Positions 37,158 through 47,068 are shown, counted from the first letter of the stretch. The stretch: DNA of 64,000 nucleotides from JAITVB01 sp031553805 (GCA_031553805.1 JAVBLC010000006.1:1-64000); one strand, 5' to 3'. Notes: generated from the sequence alone by a model not told the origin. Numbers and translations: made by a program.

Positions 37158-37967
37158 TTAAGGGCGTATCTGGTCATAAAATCGGGCATATTCGTCCGCA
37201 TAGTTCTCATCGCCGGTACACTCCAGGACCGGAAAGCCTGCCTGTCCGGTAAAGAACGCCTTCACCTCGGGCGAGATACCTTCCTCGGCAAAAATCACCC
37301 CGTCGGCATACTGGGCGATGAACTTCATCAGGCTCAGATAATCGGGGTTGTCCAACACAGCAGCCTCTTTGTCTTTGATCCCTTCGCTGACGATTTTCTT
37401 GCGGAGGTTCATGTCGAGCCGCCCCGGAAACTCTTCGGCGTAGAGCGAAGCCACCACCTTGACCCCGGCAAAAATCGGGTCGTCGGTCAGCAAACGCTTG
37501 AGGTACATGGCGATAAATCCGGAAAACCACCCGTGGCAGTGTACAATGTGGGGCGACCAGCGCAATTTCTTGACCGTTTCGATCACCCCGCGGGCAAAAA
37601 AGATGGCCCGTTCGTCGTTATCCGCAAAATATTCGCCCTCCTCATTCGTTAGAACGTATTTTCGCTGGAAATATTCTTCGTTATCGATAAAATAAATTTG
37701 CACCCGGGCCGAAGGGATCGAGGCGACCTTGATAATCAGCTGGTGGTCGTTGTCGTCGATGATCAGGTTCATCCCGGAGAGGCGGATCACCTCGTGGAGT
37801 TGGTTGCGGCGCTCGTTGATGCAGCCGTAGCGAGGCATGAACGTTCTGATTTCGAAGCCCTTTTCCTGGATCGCCTGGGGCAGGTTCCGGGAAATTTTCG
37901 ACATGTGGTTTTCAGGAAGGTAGGGTGTGATTTCCTGGCAAACGTACAGAATCCTCTTGTGGCTCAT
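37158..37967 (-). CDS. glycogen/starch synthase-like protein, N-terminal half only
   Basis: This 269-residue protein resembles the N-terminal Rossmann domain of GT5 glycogen synthase: LYVCQEITPYLPENHMSKIS (normally KxGGL in active enzymes), GFEIRTFMPRYGCIN and PHIVHCHGWFSGFIAMYL. The C-terminal GT1 half, which binds the ADP-glucose donor, is absent, and no second gene for it follows. Note that the KTGGL-type donor loop near the N-terminus is replaced. Such short forms are known in Bacteroidales and are probably not synthases alone. I chose the ATG at 37967 over a TTG three codons upstream. Confidence 0.75.
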   Translation of the reverse strand: MSHKRILYVCQEITPYLPENHMSKISRNLPQAIQEKGFEIRTFMPRYGCINERRNQLHEVIRLSGMNLIIDDNDHQLIIKVASIPSARVQIYFIDNEEYFQRKYVLTNEEGEYFADNDERAIFFARGVIETVKKLRWSPHIVHCHGWFSGFIAMYLKRLLTDDPIFAGVKVVASLYAEEFPGRLDMNLRKKIVSEGIKDKEAAVLDNPDYLSLMKFIAQYADGVIFAEEGISPEVKAFFTGQAGFPVLECTGDENYADEYARFYDQIRP

Positions 37968-38086
37968 TGTGATCAATGGGTTTAATTGCCGTCAGTAAAA
38001 AAACAAAATACGGCGACACAAAGATACAAAATATTTGTCAGTATCACAATTTTACTGTTCTCCGGCATCTGGAATCAGAACGAAAG

Positions 38087-38118
38087 AAAAAATCCACCTG
38101 AGTTTTTTTCAGGTGGAT
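38087..38118 (-). terminator. queA terminator
   Basis: A 10-bp stem ATCCACCTGA/TCAGGTGGAT is followed by six U residues on the minus strand. It is about 150 bases beyond the queA stop, and a family-A palindrome lies between them. Confidence 0.7.
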
Positions 38119-38139
38119 CAGAAATGCGACAACGTTCAG

Positions 38140-38272
38140 ATAGTTTGTTTCAGAAACGGTGCAAGTGCAAGGCGCCGGTTCTAAGGCGAAGGGAGCGCGT
38201 ACTTAAGTACGTGACCGCACGCCTGGGAAACGGCAACGCCGCAATTGTGCTAAACTACCGGAACAAATTATA
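38140..38272. repeat. long palindrome with GTAC core, family A, copy 1
   Basis: An imperfect inverted repeat of about 133 bases is centred on CGTACTTAAGTACG. The outer arms begin ATAGTTTGTTTC and, read backwards from the other end, ATAATTTGTTCC. The core is GGGAGCGCGTACTTAAGTAC followed by GTGA. It overlaps the last codons of queA. Related cores occur at 47069-47142 and 53701-53750. Confidence 0.65.
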
Positions 38273-39317
38273 GGATCAGCATAGCGTCGCCGTACGTTCC
38301 AAAGCGGTACTTCTCGGCTTTGGCCACTTTGTAGGCCTCCATGACCTGGTCGTATCCCCCAAAGGCGGCGACCATCATCAGTTGGGTCGAGTAGGGGAGG
38401 TGGAAATTGGTCACCATCGCGTTGGCCACGCTGAACTCGTAGGGCGGGAAAATGAACTTGTTGGTCCACCCTGCAAACGGTTTCAGGCGTCCCTCGGTCG
38501 ATACCGAACTTTCGATCGCCCGCATCACCGTGGTGCCGATTGCACACACGCGCTTGCCCTTGTCCCGGGCGTCGTTGACGATCCCCGCCGCCTGGTCGTC
38601 GATGAAAAACTGCTCAGAGTCCATCTTGTGTTTGGTGAGGTCTTCAACATCAACCGTACGGAAGTTGCCCAGGCCGACGTGGAGGGTGATCTCAGCGGTG
38701 TTGATCCCCTTGATCTCAAGGCGCTTCAGCAGGTGCCTGCTGAAGTGCAAGCCGGCCGTTGGGGCCGCTACGGCGCCTTCGTGCTTGGCGAAGATCGTCT
38801 GGTAACGCTCGGCATCCAGCTCCTCGACCTTTTCGCGGATCCATTTCGGAAGCGGGGTTTCGCCCATTTTGTAGAGCGCCTCCTTAAACTCTTCATATGT
38901 GCCGTCGAACAGGAAGCGCAGCGTGCGGCCGCGCGAAGTGGAGTTGTCGATCACCTCGTCCACCAACAGGTCGTCGTCGCCGAAATAAAGCTTGTTGCCG
39001 ATGCGGATTTTGCGCGCCGGGTCGACGAGCACGTCCCACAGGCGCAACTCCTGGTTCAACTCGCGCAGCAGGAAGATCTCGATCTCGGCCCCCGTTTTTT
39101 CCTTGTTGCCGTAGAGGCGGGCGGGGAAGACTTTGGTATTGTTGAGGATCATCACGTCGCCCTCCTTGAAATACTGGAGGATGTCCTTGAAGACCTTGTG
39201 TTCAATTTTGCCCGTTTTGCGGTCGATGACCATCAGTCGCGATTCGTCCCGGTTTTCTTCCGGGTACTTGGCGATCATGTCGGGTGAAAAGTCGTAGTTG
39301 TACTGCGAGAGTTTCAT
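38268..39317 (-). CDS. queA: S-adenosylmethionine:tRNA ribosyltransferase-isomerase (canonical QueA)
   Basis: This 349-residue enzyme matches the standard QueA length and order: MKLSQYNYDFSPDMIAKYPE start, VMILNNTKVFPARLYG, GAVAAPTAGLHFS, ITLHVGLGNFRTVDVEDL and AMVTNFHLPYSTQLMMVAAF. It makes epoxyqueuosine at position 34 of tRNAs from preQ1-modified tRNA and SAM, in the cytoplasm. The ATG at 39317 gives the normal N-terminus; seven more codons in frame upstream are unlikely to be used. A second, longer paralogue lies 32 kb to the left. Confidence 0.93.
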   Translation of the reverse strand: MKLSQYNYDFSPDMIAKYPEENRDESRLMVIDRKTGKIEHKVFKDILQYFKEGDVMILNNTKVFPARLYGNKEKTGAEIEIFLLRELNQELRLWDVLVDPARKIRIGNKLYFGDDDLLVDEVIDNSTSRGRTLRFLFDGTYEEFKEALYKMGETPLPKWIREKVEELDAERYQTIFAKHEGAVAAPTAGLHFSRHLLKRLEIKGINTAEITLHVGLGNFRTVDVEDLTKHKMDSEQFFIDDQAAGIVNDARDKGKRVCAIGTTVMRAIESSVSTEGRLKPFAGWTNKFIFPPYEFSVANAMVTNFHLPYSTQLMMVAAFGGYDQVMEAYKVAKAEKYRFGTYGDAMLIL

Positions 39318-39396
39318 CGGGGTGTCGTTTTGAGTCAACAGAATGGACTTATACTACGTAGAAAAAAAGATTTTGTTTCACGCGGGGGCGATTTTT

Positions 39397-42294
39397 TTAC
39401 GCCCCGGCCGTTTTTTTGCGGCTCCGGCCGATGGCGCGGGCGATTTCACCCACCCACAACACCACCGAAGCGGCACCGAAAATCAGTCCCCAGTCGGCCG
39501 CCCGCAACGGCACCGTACGGAACACCTCGCCCCCGAACGTCACGATCAGGAACTGTCCCACGAGGATCAACGCCCCCACGCCGAGGAACGCCTTGCACTT
39601 CGACAGTTCGCGGAATGCGGACCTGCCTGCGCCGAAGGCTTTGGCGTTGAACATATTCCAGAATTGCAGCAACACGAAGAAGGTGAAGAATGCCGACAAC
39701 TCATAAGGCGTGATCGTTTCCCCGAAATAGGCCAGTAAACAGACTAGCGTCACCACAAAGAACGCCCCGATTCCGAAGATCATCCCGGCCATCGGGCGGG
39801 TGATGATGAACTGGCTTGATTTGCGCGGTTTGTCGTTCATCACGCGCGGGTCGGGCGGCAGCGAAGCGAGGGCGGCGGCGGCAAAGGTGTCCATGATCAG
39901 GTTGACCCAAAGCATCTGGGTGACGGTCAGCGGCAGCTCGGTGCCGAAGAGCGAACCGAGCAGCACGACGGTCAGCGCCGTTACGTTGATCGTCAGCTGG
40001 AACACGAGGAAACGCTGGATGTTGCGGTAAAGCGAGCGGCCCCACATCACCGCCGAAGCGATGCTGTTGAACGAGTCGTCGAGCAGCGTGATGTCGCTCG
40101 CGTCCTTGGCCACCGAGGTGCCCGAACCCATAGACAGGCCCACCTGGGCGAAGTTGAGGGCCGGGGCATCGTTGGTGCCGTCGCCGGTGACGGCCACCAC
40201 CTGGCCTTGCTGCTGAAGCAGTTGCACGAGGCGTTGCTTGTCGCTCGGGCGGGCGCGCGACATGATCTTGAGGGCCTGCACCCGGGTGAGAAGTTCTTCG
40301 TCTGTGAGGGCTTCGAATTCGGCGCCGGTGATGTGGGCCAGTTCTTTGTCTGAAGCGTCGTCCCACAGGCCGATCTGGCGGGCGATTTCGCGGGCGGTGC
40401 CGGGGGTGTCGCCTGTGACGATCTTCACTCCGATCCCGGCGCTCAGGCAGCGCGACACGGCGCCCGGCACGTCTTCGCGCACCGGGTCGGCGATCGCGGC
40501 GATACCCAGGAATACGGGTTTGGCCGAGGCAGCCACTTCGGCCCATGTGTGTGCTGTGTCGTCGAGCACGACGTAGGCAAACCCGAGCGTGCGCATCGCC
40601 CGGCTTTGGTAGCCGAGCAGCTCTTTTTCAATCGTTTCGCGGTAGCCGGCCGCCGGCACTTCGCCCGTAGGGCCGAGCACGGTCACGCACTTCGAAAAGA
40701 CGATTTCCGGCGCACCTTTTATATATAGAACGCGTTTGTCCAACACGTTCGACTTCACAATGGTTGCCATAAACTTGCGTTCGGTGCTGAACGTAAGCTG
40801 GTCTTCGACCGCCACGTCGCTGCGCAGCATTTCGTAATCGGTGCCCTGGCGATGGAGCCACAGAAGCAGGGCGCCTTCGGTCGGGTTGCCGATCGGCTTC
40901 GGGTGTTGCGCGTCGGTTCGGTCGAGAAACGCCGTGCTGTTCAGGGAAATGCCTTCGCGCATCAGGTTGCTCGGGAGGTCGTCGGACAGCGTGTTGCCCG
41001 ACATGCCGAAGATATGGGTGTCGTGAACGCTCATCCGGTTCTGGGTCAGGGTGCCTGTCTTGTCGGTGCAGATCACCGTGGTGGCGCCCATCGTTTCGCA
41101 GGCGTGCATCTTGCGCACCAGGTTGTTGGCCTTGAGCATTCGGCGCATATTGAGCGCCAGCGAGAGCGTGACGCTCATCGGCAGCCCCTCGGGTACGGCC
41201 ACCACCACCAGGGTGACGGCTACCATAAACGCTTGCAGGATGTCGTTGGCCTGGTGGAGCGAAAGCCACGACCCGCGGTCGGCCGGCGACCAACCGAAAC
41301 CCCAGTAACCCAAACCGCACAGGATGGCGAACAGCATCGCCCCCATCGCGACGAAAGCAAAGGTGTCGGTCTGCCGTACAGGGCAGGGGCCTTCTTTCAT
41401 CACCCCGGCCAATTCGAGCGTGTCGCGGATCGTCGGCATCCAGGCCCGGGCCGACATCACGCCGGCAGCTACGATAAAAGCAGCCAGATAGTAGAGTTGC
41501 TCCGGGGAATATGTCGCCCAGTCTTCGATCAGGTGTTTGGCCATGAGAATACCGAACGTCAGGAACGACAGTCCGAAACCCACCACGCCGATCAGTTTGG
41601 CCAGTCGTTCGAGCTGCTTACTGAGCGGTGTTTTTTCGTCGGTCGTGGCCGACGCTTCCCGGGCCACCTGGCCGAACTGGGTAGCGTTGCCCACGGCAGT
41701 GACGGTGATCGTGCCGTGGCCTTCGACCACGGTCGTCCCGCGCAGCAGCATATTCGAGGGATAGGTCGCTTCCGGGTCGCCCGCCGCCGGATCGACGGTT
41801 TTGGCCGTGACCGGTTCGCCGGTCAGGGTCGATTCGTTGACCTGCAGCGAGAGCGACTCTTCGAGCGTGCCGTCGGCCGGGATCTCCTCGCCCGTTTCGA
41901 GCACCACCACGTCGCCCACCACGATTTCGCGTTTGGCGACCTCTTGCACCATTCCATCGCGAATCACTTTATATAGAGTGTCGTCGTCGACGCGGCCCAG
42001 CAGGTCGAACTTTTTCTGGGCGTCGTATTCAAACCAGAACGCCACCCCCGTCGCCAGCAAAATGGCACAAAAAATCCCGATCGTTTCAGCAAATTCCCAC
42101 TCGACGAACGAAATGGCCATCGACAGGAATGCCGCGATCAGCAGCACCCGGATCACCGGATCCTGGAATTTTTCGAGAAATAGTTTCCACACCGAATCGC
42201 GGGGCGGAGGGGTGATCAGGTTTTCGCCGTGTGCGGTGCGGCTGGCCTGGACGGCCTCGGCGGTGAGGCCGGTCAATCGCTTTTTTGTTTCCAT
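39397..42294 (-). CDS. calcium-translocating P-type ATPase
   Basis: This 965-residue P2-type ATPase has LQVNESTLTGEPVTAKTV (actuator, with TGEP for the usual TGES), VVAVPEGLPMSVTLSLAL in M4 with the Ca2+-type PEGL, the phosphorylation site CTDKTGTLTQNR with Asp411, the nucleotide-binding domain, VTGDTPGTAREIARQIG and the hinge VTGDGTNDAPAL. The N-terminal cation-ATPase domain is short. The sequence is closest to PMCA/SERCA-like bacterial exporters, so Ca2+ export from the cytoplasm is the best guess; Mn2+ is possible. It lies 52 bases after rodA and could be read from the same transcript. Confidence 0.9.
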   Translation of the reverse strand: METKKRLTGLTAEAVQASRTAHGENLITPPPRDSVWKLFLEKFQDPVIRVLLIAAFLSMAISFVEWEFAETIGIFCAILLATGVAFWFEYDAQKKFDLLGRVDDDTLYKVIRDGMVQEVAKREIVVGDVVVLETGEEIPADGTLEESLSLQVNESTLTGEPVTAKTVDPAAGDPEATYPSNMLLRGTTVVEGHGTITVTAVGNATQFGQVAREASATTDEKTPLSKQLERLAKLIGVVGFGLSFLTFGILMAKHLIEDWATYSPEQLYYLAAFIVAAGVMSARAWMPTIRDTLELAGVMKEGPCPVRQTDTFAFVAMGAMLFAILCGLGYWGFGWSPADRGSWLSLHQANDILQAFMVAVTLVVVAVPEGLPMSVTLSLALNMRRMLKANNLVRKMHACETMGATTVICTDKTGTLTQNRMSVHDTHIFGMSGNTLSDDLPSNLMREGISLNSTAFLDRTDAQHPKPIGNPTEGALLLWLHRQGTDYEMLRSDVAVEDQLTFSTERKFMATIVKSNVLDKRVLYIKGAPEIVFSKCVTVLGPTGEVPAAGYRETIEKELLGYQSRAMRTLGFAYVVLDDTAHTWAEVAASAKPVFLGIAAIADPVREDVPGAVSRCLSAGIGVKIVTGDTPGTAREIARQIGLWDDASDKELAHITGAEFEALTDEELLTRVQALKIMSRARPSDKQRLVQLLQQQGQVVAVTGDGTNDAPALNFAQVGLSMGSGTSVAKDASDITLLDDSFNSIASAVMWGRSLYRNIQRFLVFQLTINVTALTVVLLGSLFGTELPLTVTQMLWVNLIMDTFAAAALASLPPDPRVMNDKPRKSSQFIITRPMAGMIFGIGAFFVVTLVCLLAYFGETITPYELSAFFTFFVLLQFWNMFNAKAFGAGRSAFRELSKCKAFLGVGALILVGQFLIVTFGGEVFRTVPLRAADWGLIFGAASVVLWVGEIARAIGRSRKKTAGA

Positions 42295-42346
42295 ACGGGG
42301 AGTTTTCGGGGATGGAAGGATGTGTACGAATATTGTGCCGGATCGG

Positions 42347-43789
42347 TCAGACCCGGGTAATGTGGTCTTTCTTGGAAGTGTCGAGTTTGATCGCGATAAA
42401 CAGTAGCAGGGTGAAGGCGATCAGCGACGACCCCCCGTAACTGAAGAAAGGCAGCGGGATGCCGATCACAGGCATCAGCCCGATAGTCATTCCGATGTTG
42501 ATCGCCACGTGGAACAGGAGAATGCCTGCTGCACAGTAGCAATAGATCCGGCCGAAAGCCTCTTGTTGCCGTTCGCCCATGGCGATGAGTTTGAGGATCA
42601 GCATGCCGAAAAGCGACACCACGACGAGGCTGCCCAGAAACCCCCACTCTTCGCCCACGGTGCAGAATATGAAGTCGGTGCTTTGCTCGGGCACGAAGTT
42701 ATACTTGGTTTGCGTACCCTCCAAAAAACCTTTGCCCGTGAGGCCGCCCGAGCCGATGGCGATCTTCGACTGGTTGACGTTGTAGCCCCAGCCTTTGAGG
42801 TCGGATTCGATACCGAGCAGGTCAAGGATGCGCTTCTGGTGGTGAATTTGCAACACGTTGTCGAACACGTAATCGATTGTTTGTGTAAAGGCCAGTGACC
42901 CGAAAAAGAGCAGGACAAAGAACCACACGTTACGCAACCGGCTGCGGTAGGCGTAGATCGCTACAAAGATCAGCGAAACAGCCACCGCGGCGATTACCGC
43001 CGCTTCGGCCGATACCGGCCGTCCAAGCGCGAGCGATCCGAAATAGAGGCCCAGCGCCGCCAGCGCCACCCCGGCCAGGTAGATGATCTTGGTTTTCCAC
43101 CGTCCGTTGGTCAACCCCTCGCCGATCACGCAGATCAGCACCAGGATCGCTAGCAGCGGTACCGGTTCGACCAGGAACGACAACACAAAAAGTAACAACA
43201 TTAGGAAAACCGTAATGTAAATCCACCGGTTGGCCCCTTCGCGGTAGAGCATGAAGAAGAACGACGTGTAGACCAGTGCCGATCCTGTGTCGTTCTGCAG
43301 GATGATGATCGCCACAGGAATGCCGAGGATCAATCCCACGTTGAGCAGCGACCGGGGGCTGTGGATGTTGAACGCATAGGAACTCATGCATCGCGCCAGG
43401 GCCAGCGAGGCGGTCACCTTGACGAACTCGGTCGGCTGCACGCGTACCGATCCGAACTCATACCACGACCGCGCGCCGTTGATCTCTTTGCCGAAGACGA
43501 AAACCCCCAGCAGGAAAAGGATACTGAGCCAGTACAGGGGGTAGGCAAAGACGTGGTAATACTTGTCGTCGATCAGCAGCACCGAGATCGCGATAAAGGC
43601 CGAAATGCCGATCCACATCAGCTGCTTGCCATGGCTTTGGCCCATGTCGAAGATGCTGCTGTGATCGGGGTCATAGACGGCGGCGTAGATGTTGATCCAC
43701 CCCATCAGCACCAACGCGGCGTAGATGGCGATCATCGACCAGTCGACCCGGCCGAGCGACAGGTTGTTATTGTATGATCTGCCGGTCAT
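42347..43789 (-). CDS. rodA: rod-shape peptidoglycan polymerase RodA
   Basis: This 480-residue SEDS-family membrane protein polymerises glycan strands from lipid II, paired with PBP2. About ten transmembrane segments are visible. SEDS motifs are NGARSWYEFGSVRVQPTEFVK and VGEEWGFLGSLVVV, and the C-terminal LPFFSYGGSSLIAFTLLL. The protein is longer than E. coli RodA (370 residues) because of a hydrophobic insertion in the middle (about residues 220-300), as in other Bacteroidetes. The start at 43789 overlaps mrdA by 23 bases, so the two partners are coupled. Confidence 0.93.
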   Translation of the reverse strand: MTGRSYNNNLSLGRVDWSMIAIYAALVLMGWINIYAAVYDPDHSSIFDMGQSHGKQLMWIGISAFIAISVLLIDDKYYHVFAYPLYWLSILFLLGVFVFGKEINGARSWYEFGSVRVQPTEFVKVTASLALARCMSSYAFNIHSPRSLLNVGLILGIPVAIIILQNDTGSALVYTSFFFMLYREGANRWIYITVFLMLLLFVLSFLVEPVPLLAILVLICVIGEGLTNGRWKTKIIYLAGVALAALGLYFGSLALGRPVSAEAAVIAAVAVSLIFVAIYAYRSRLRNVWFFVLLFFGSLAFTQTIDYVFDNVLQIHHQKRILDLLGIESDLKGWGYNVNQSKIAIGSGGLTGKGFLEGTQTKYNFVPEQSTDFIFCTVGEEWGFLGSLVVVSLFGMLILKLIAMGERQQEAFGRIYCYCAAGILLFHVAINIGMTIGLMPVIGIPLPFFSYGGSSLIAFTLLLFIAIKLDTSKKDHITRV

Positions 43790-45590
43790 AACGCGGATAA
43801 GCCAGAGGCATGTTTTTGTATTGTTCGACCAGCGCCGGGTTGGCGACCGCCCCGGTGAGGTATTGTTCGAGCAACAACCGGGCGATCGGCACGGCGATCG
43901 TCGCCCCGAAGCCCCCGTTCTCGATATAGACCGAAATGGCCACCTTCGGATTTTCGTAAGGGGCAAAGGCGGCAAAGACCGAGTGGTCTTTCCCGTGGGG
44001 GTTTTGGGCGGTGCCGGTCTTGCCGCAGACGTCCCACCCGTCGATGCGGGCGCCGCCGCCCGTGCCGCTCACGTTCACCGCGCGGTACATCGCGTTGGCG
44101 ACGATCTCGAAATACTTGGGTTCGATCTTGGCGTGGTGTTTCTCGTAGAAACGGGCTTCGATCGAATCCCTCCCTTGGATCGATTTCACGACATGGGGGA
44201 TGTAATAAAAACCGCGGTTGGCGATCGTGGCGATGAAGTTGGCCATCTGGAGCGGCGTAGCCCCCATTTCGCCCTGGCCGATGGCCAGCGACACGGTGGT
44301 CAGCGAGTTCCAGCTGCCGCGATAGACGCGGTCGTAATACTCGCGTGTGGGGACGTTGCCGTTCAGTTCGCCGATGAAGTCCGAGTCGAGCTTGCGTCCG
44401 AAACCGAGGCTCACCACATAGTCGCGCCACACCTCGAAGCCGTTTTTCACTCCGCCGTACTTGCGGTTGTCGAGGCTATTGCGGTAGACGTTACAGAAAT
44501 AGGCGTTGCACGAGGTTTGGATCGCCCCCGTCAGGTCGAGCGGTGAGCCGTGACTGTGGCATCCCACCTTGAAGTTGCCCACGTGGTAGCCCATCGAGCA
44601 GCCGTAGGTCGTCTGCGCGGTCAGCGTTCCTTCCTGCAGGCCGATCAGGGCGTTGACCAGCTTGAAGGTCGACCCCGGCGGGTAGGACGACATCACCGCC
44701 CGGTTGTAAAGCGGCCGGCGCGGGTTGCGCAGCAGCTTCATGTAGTTGTTGCCCCGTTCGCGGCCCACCAGTTCGTCGGGGTCGTAGGTGGGGCTCGAAG
44801 CCATCACCAGGATTTCGCCCGTCGCCGGTTCGATCATCACCACGCTGCCCACCTTGCCGGTGAGCAACTCTTCGGCCAATAACTGTAATTTCGCGTCGAT
44901 CGTGCAGGTGATGCCCAGCCCGGGTGAGGCGAGCGTGTCGTAAACCCCGTCGCCGTAACTCCCCTTGACGATGCCCAGCACGTCGACCATCTGCACTTTG
45001 ACGCCTTTCACCCCGCGCAACTCTTTTTCGTAGGCCTGTTCGACGCCGCTCGTGCCGATGTAGTCGCCGCTCTTGTAGTAGGGATCGCGTTCGATGTTGC
45101 GCTCGTTCACCTCGCCCACGTCGCCCAGCAGGTTGCCGCCCACCTTGCGCGGATAAGAGCGGATGGTGCGGTATTGCGTGTAAAATCCGGGGAAATGGCG
45201 CTCGTCGAGCTTTATCTTTATCTCTTTCGGCAACTGTTTGAAGATCACCGAGGGGCGGCGGCGCGAGAATTGGACGGCCTTTCGGTATTCCTTCACGAAA
45301 AACTCTTTGCTCACCCCGAGGATTTCGCACATCTGGGTCGTGTCGAACGCCTTGACGTCGATCGGGACCGTGATCAGGTCATAGGCTTCGCGGTTTTGCA
45401 CGAGAAATTCGCCGTTGCGGTCGTAAACCTCGCCGCGCGGGGGAAATTGCACCTCGTAGCGCAGCACGTTATTGTCCGCAAAAGCCTTGTAGCGGCGGTC
45501 GACCACCTGGATATAGAACAAGCGGCCGAGGACCACCACCACCAGGGCGATCACCACGAAGCGCAGGATAGGTACACGGTTGCCGTTCAT
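43767..45590 (-). CDS. mrdA: penicillin-binding protein 2
   Basis: This 607-residue class B transpeptidase cross-links peptidoglycan during side-wall growth. It has one N-terminal membrane helix (ILRFVVIALVVVVLGRLFYI), a dimerisation region and a transpeptidase domain. The nucleophile is Ser307 in SSYPPGSTFK; the second motif is in QTSCNAYF and the third is CGKTGTAQNPHG. It is encoded between mreD (3-base gap) and rodA (23-base overlap), the order expected for the elongasome. Confidence 0.95.
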   Translation of the reverse strand: MNGNRVPILRFVVIALVVVVLGRLFYIQVVDRRYKAFADNNVLRYEVQFPPRGEVYDRNGEFLVQNREAYDLITVPIDVKAFDTTQMCEILGVSKEFFVKEYRKAVQFSRRRPSVIFKQLPKEIKIKLDERHFPGFYTQYRTIRSYPRKVGGNLLGDVGEVNERNIERDPYYKSGDYIGTSGVEQAYEKELRGVKGVKVQMVDVLGIVKGSYGDGVYDTLASPGLGITCTIDAKLQLLAEELLTGKVGSVVMIEPATGEILVMASSPTYDPDELVGRERGNNYMKLLRNPRRPLYNRAVMSSYPPGSTFKLVNALIGLQEGTLTAQTTYGCSMGYHVGNFKVGCHSHGSPLDLTGAIQTSCNAYFCNVYRNSLDNRKYGGVKNGFEVWRDYVVSLGFGRKLDSDFIGELNGNVPTREYYDRVYRGSWNSLTTVSLAIGQGEMGATPLQMANFIATIANRGFYYIPHVVKSIQGRDSIEARFYEKHHAKIEPKYFEIVANAMYRAVNVSGTGGGARIDGWDVCGKTGTAQNPHGKDHSVFAAFAPYENPKVAISVYIENGGFGATIAVPIARLLLEQYLTGAVANPALVEQYKNMPLAYPRYDRQIIQ

Positions 45591-45593
45591 CGG

Positions 45594-46103
45594 TTAAATC
45601 TTGGATCGGTTGACCACAAAGAGCAATTGGCACAGGTAGACCGCCACCAGCGTGCAGAGCGTCCCCGAGAGGATGCGCAGCACGGTGAAGAAGATATCGT
45701 TGAAATTGAGCGATTCGAGAAAGTAGAACGCCGTGTGGTGGATCAGGATCAGCACGGCGGCGTAGCGGATGAATTTTCCAAAGCCCAGCCCTGCAATGTT
45801 AGGTATCCCGGCGGTTTCGTCCTTGCCGACAAAGGCGCCCAGCATCACCGGGCGGCAGAAGGCCATCAGCGCCGTGGCGGCGGTGTTGATCCCGGGGGTG
45901 CCCATGAAGAGGTCCATCGCCGCCCCGAGCCCCGCCCCGAGCAGCAGCACCACCGAGCGGTCGAGTTCCATCGGCAGCAGGATCACGAACGCCACGTAGA
46001 CGAATGCGCTGAAGAAGGTGCCCAGTTGCAGGTTGTCGAAAACAAACACCTGCAGCAGGATCACCACCACGAACAACAGCAAATATTCCAGTATCCGATG
46101 CAT
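45594..46103 (-). CDS. mreD: rod-shape-determining protein MreD
   Basis: This 169-residue inner-membrane protein has about five helices (YLLLFVVVILLQVFVFDNL, FFSAFVYVAFVILLPMEL, VVLLLGAGLGAAMDLFMG and two near the C-terminus). The pattern VFDNLQLG...P...LLGAGLGAAMDLFMGTPGINTAA is that of MreD, which joins MreC and PBP2/RodA in the membrane. It lies 19 bases after mreC and 3 bases before mrdA. Confidence 0.88.
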   Translation of the reverse strand: MHRILEYLLLFVVVILLQVFVFDNLQLGTFFSAFVYVAFVILLPMELDRSVVLLLGAGLGAAMDLFMGTPGINTAATALMAFCRPVMLGAFVGKDETAGIPNIAGLGFGKFIRYAAVLILIHHTAFYFLESLNFNDIFFTVLRILSGTLCTLVAVYLCQLLFVVNRSKI

Positions 46104-46122
46104 TCTTTTTCCGGTTGTGTGT

Positions 46123-46992
46123 TTATCTCGTGTCGCCCGAGGCGCCTTCGATGCGCTGGCGGGCCCGCTCCTCGAGGTCGGTCTTTTCGCGGTTGAGGGT
46201 GTAGCGCACCAACACCACGTTGTTCAGTGCGCCCATGTCGGCAAAGAGTTTTACGCGCACGTCGTAATACGTGGCGTTGATCAATTCCGAATTGACCACC
46301 GTGCCGATGTTCAGGCCCGGGGGGAAAATCGACGAATATTCGGTCGTGATCACCGTGTCGCCCGGTACGATTTCGGCGTATTTCGGGATCTCGGTCAGCA
46401 TCACCTCGTCGGTGCGGAGGCCGTCCCAGCGGATCGAGCCGAAATAGCTATTCTCCTTTTCGGTGTTCGACTGTTTCTTGATCCGGCCGCCGGTGCTGAA
46501 CTTGGTGTTGAGGATCGATACGGCCACTGCGAAACGGCTCGAGCATTCGACCACGTAACCCACCACGTTGCCACCCGCCACCACGGCCATGTCGGGCGTC
46601 ACCTCGCGCATATCGCCCGTCAGAGTCAGGTAGTTTTGCTGCCTGCTGAGGTTGTTGTTGACCACCCGTGCGGGTACGTAAGCATAGTGGAGCGAATCGA
46701 GCAGGCGGTCCTGGGTATCGACCTCGGGCATCGTGTTGCGGTAGTGTTCGAGCGTTGCCCGCAACTCGGCCACCTCGCGGTTCAGGCGGCGGTTTTCTTC
46801 GCCCAGCGTGAAGAATTGCTTCGCCCGCGATATGCCGGCGTAGATGTCGCCGACCAGGTAGTTCGACACGTTGACGAATTTCGCGTAGTTGTAACTCGAC
46901 CCGTTGGCGTAAAAGTGCAAAGCCACCCCCTCGATCACCAGGAACAACAGCAGAAACTGTATTTTCTTGAGGAACAGGATGAATTTATACAT
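46123..46992 (-). CDS. mreC: rod-shape-determining protein MreC
   Basis: This 289-residue protein has one N-terminal membrane helix (FLLLFLVIEGVALHFYANG), a coiled coil (LGEENRRLNREVAELRATLE, about residues 78-100) and a periplasmic beta-barrel pair (ARVVNNNLSRQQNYLTLTGD, VISTTGRIKK-like GGRIKK and DTVITTEYSSIFPPGLNIG). MreC activates PBP2 and links MreB filaments to the periplasm. It follows mreB after 177 bases that contain a long palindrome, an unusually large gap for this operon. Confidence 0.92.
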   Translation of the reverse strand: MYKFILFLKKIQFLLLFLVIEGVALHFYANGSSYNYAKFVNVSNYLVGDIYAGISRAKQFFTLGEENRRLNREVAELRATLEHYRNTMPEVDTQDRLLDSLHYAYVPARVVNNNLSRQQNYLTLTGDMREVTPDMAVVAGGNVVGYVVECSSRFAVAVSILNTKFSTGGRIKKQSNTEKENSYFGSIRWDGLRTDEVMLTEIPKYAEIVPGDTVITTEYSSIFPPGLNIGTVVNSELINATYYDVRVKLFADMGALNNVVLVRYTLNREKTDLEERARQRIEGASGDTR

Positions 46993-47068
46993 TTTTTCGC
47001 AAAAGGGTTTTTGGAGTGGTTCGGCAGCGTCGAGGCTTTCGCGTCGCTGTGCGGAGTGTGCGTCAGGT

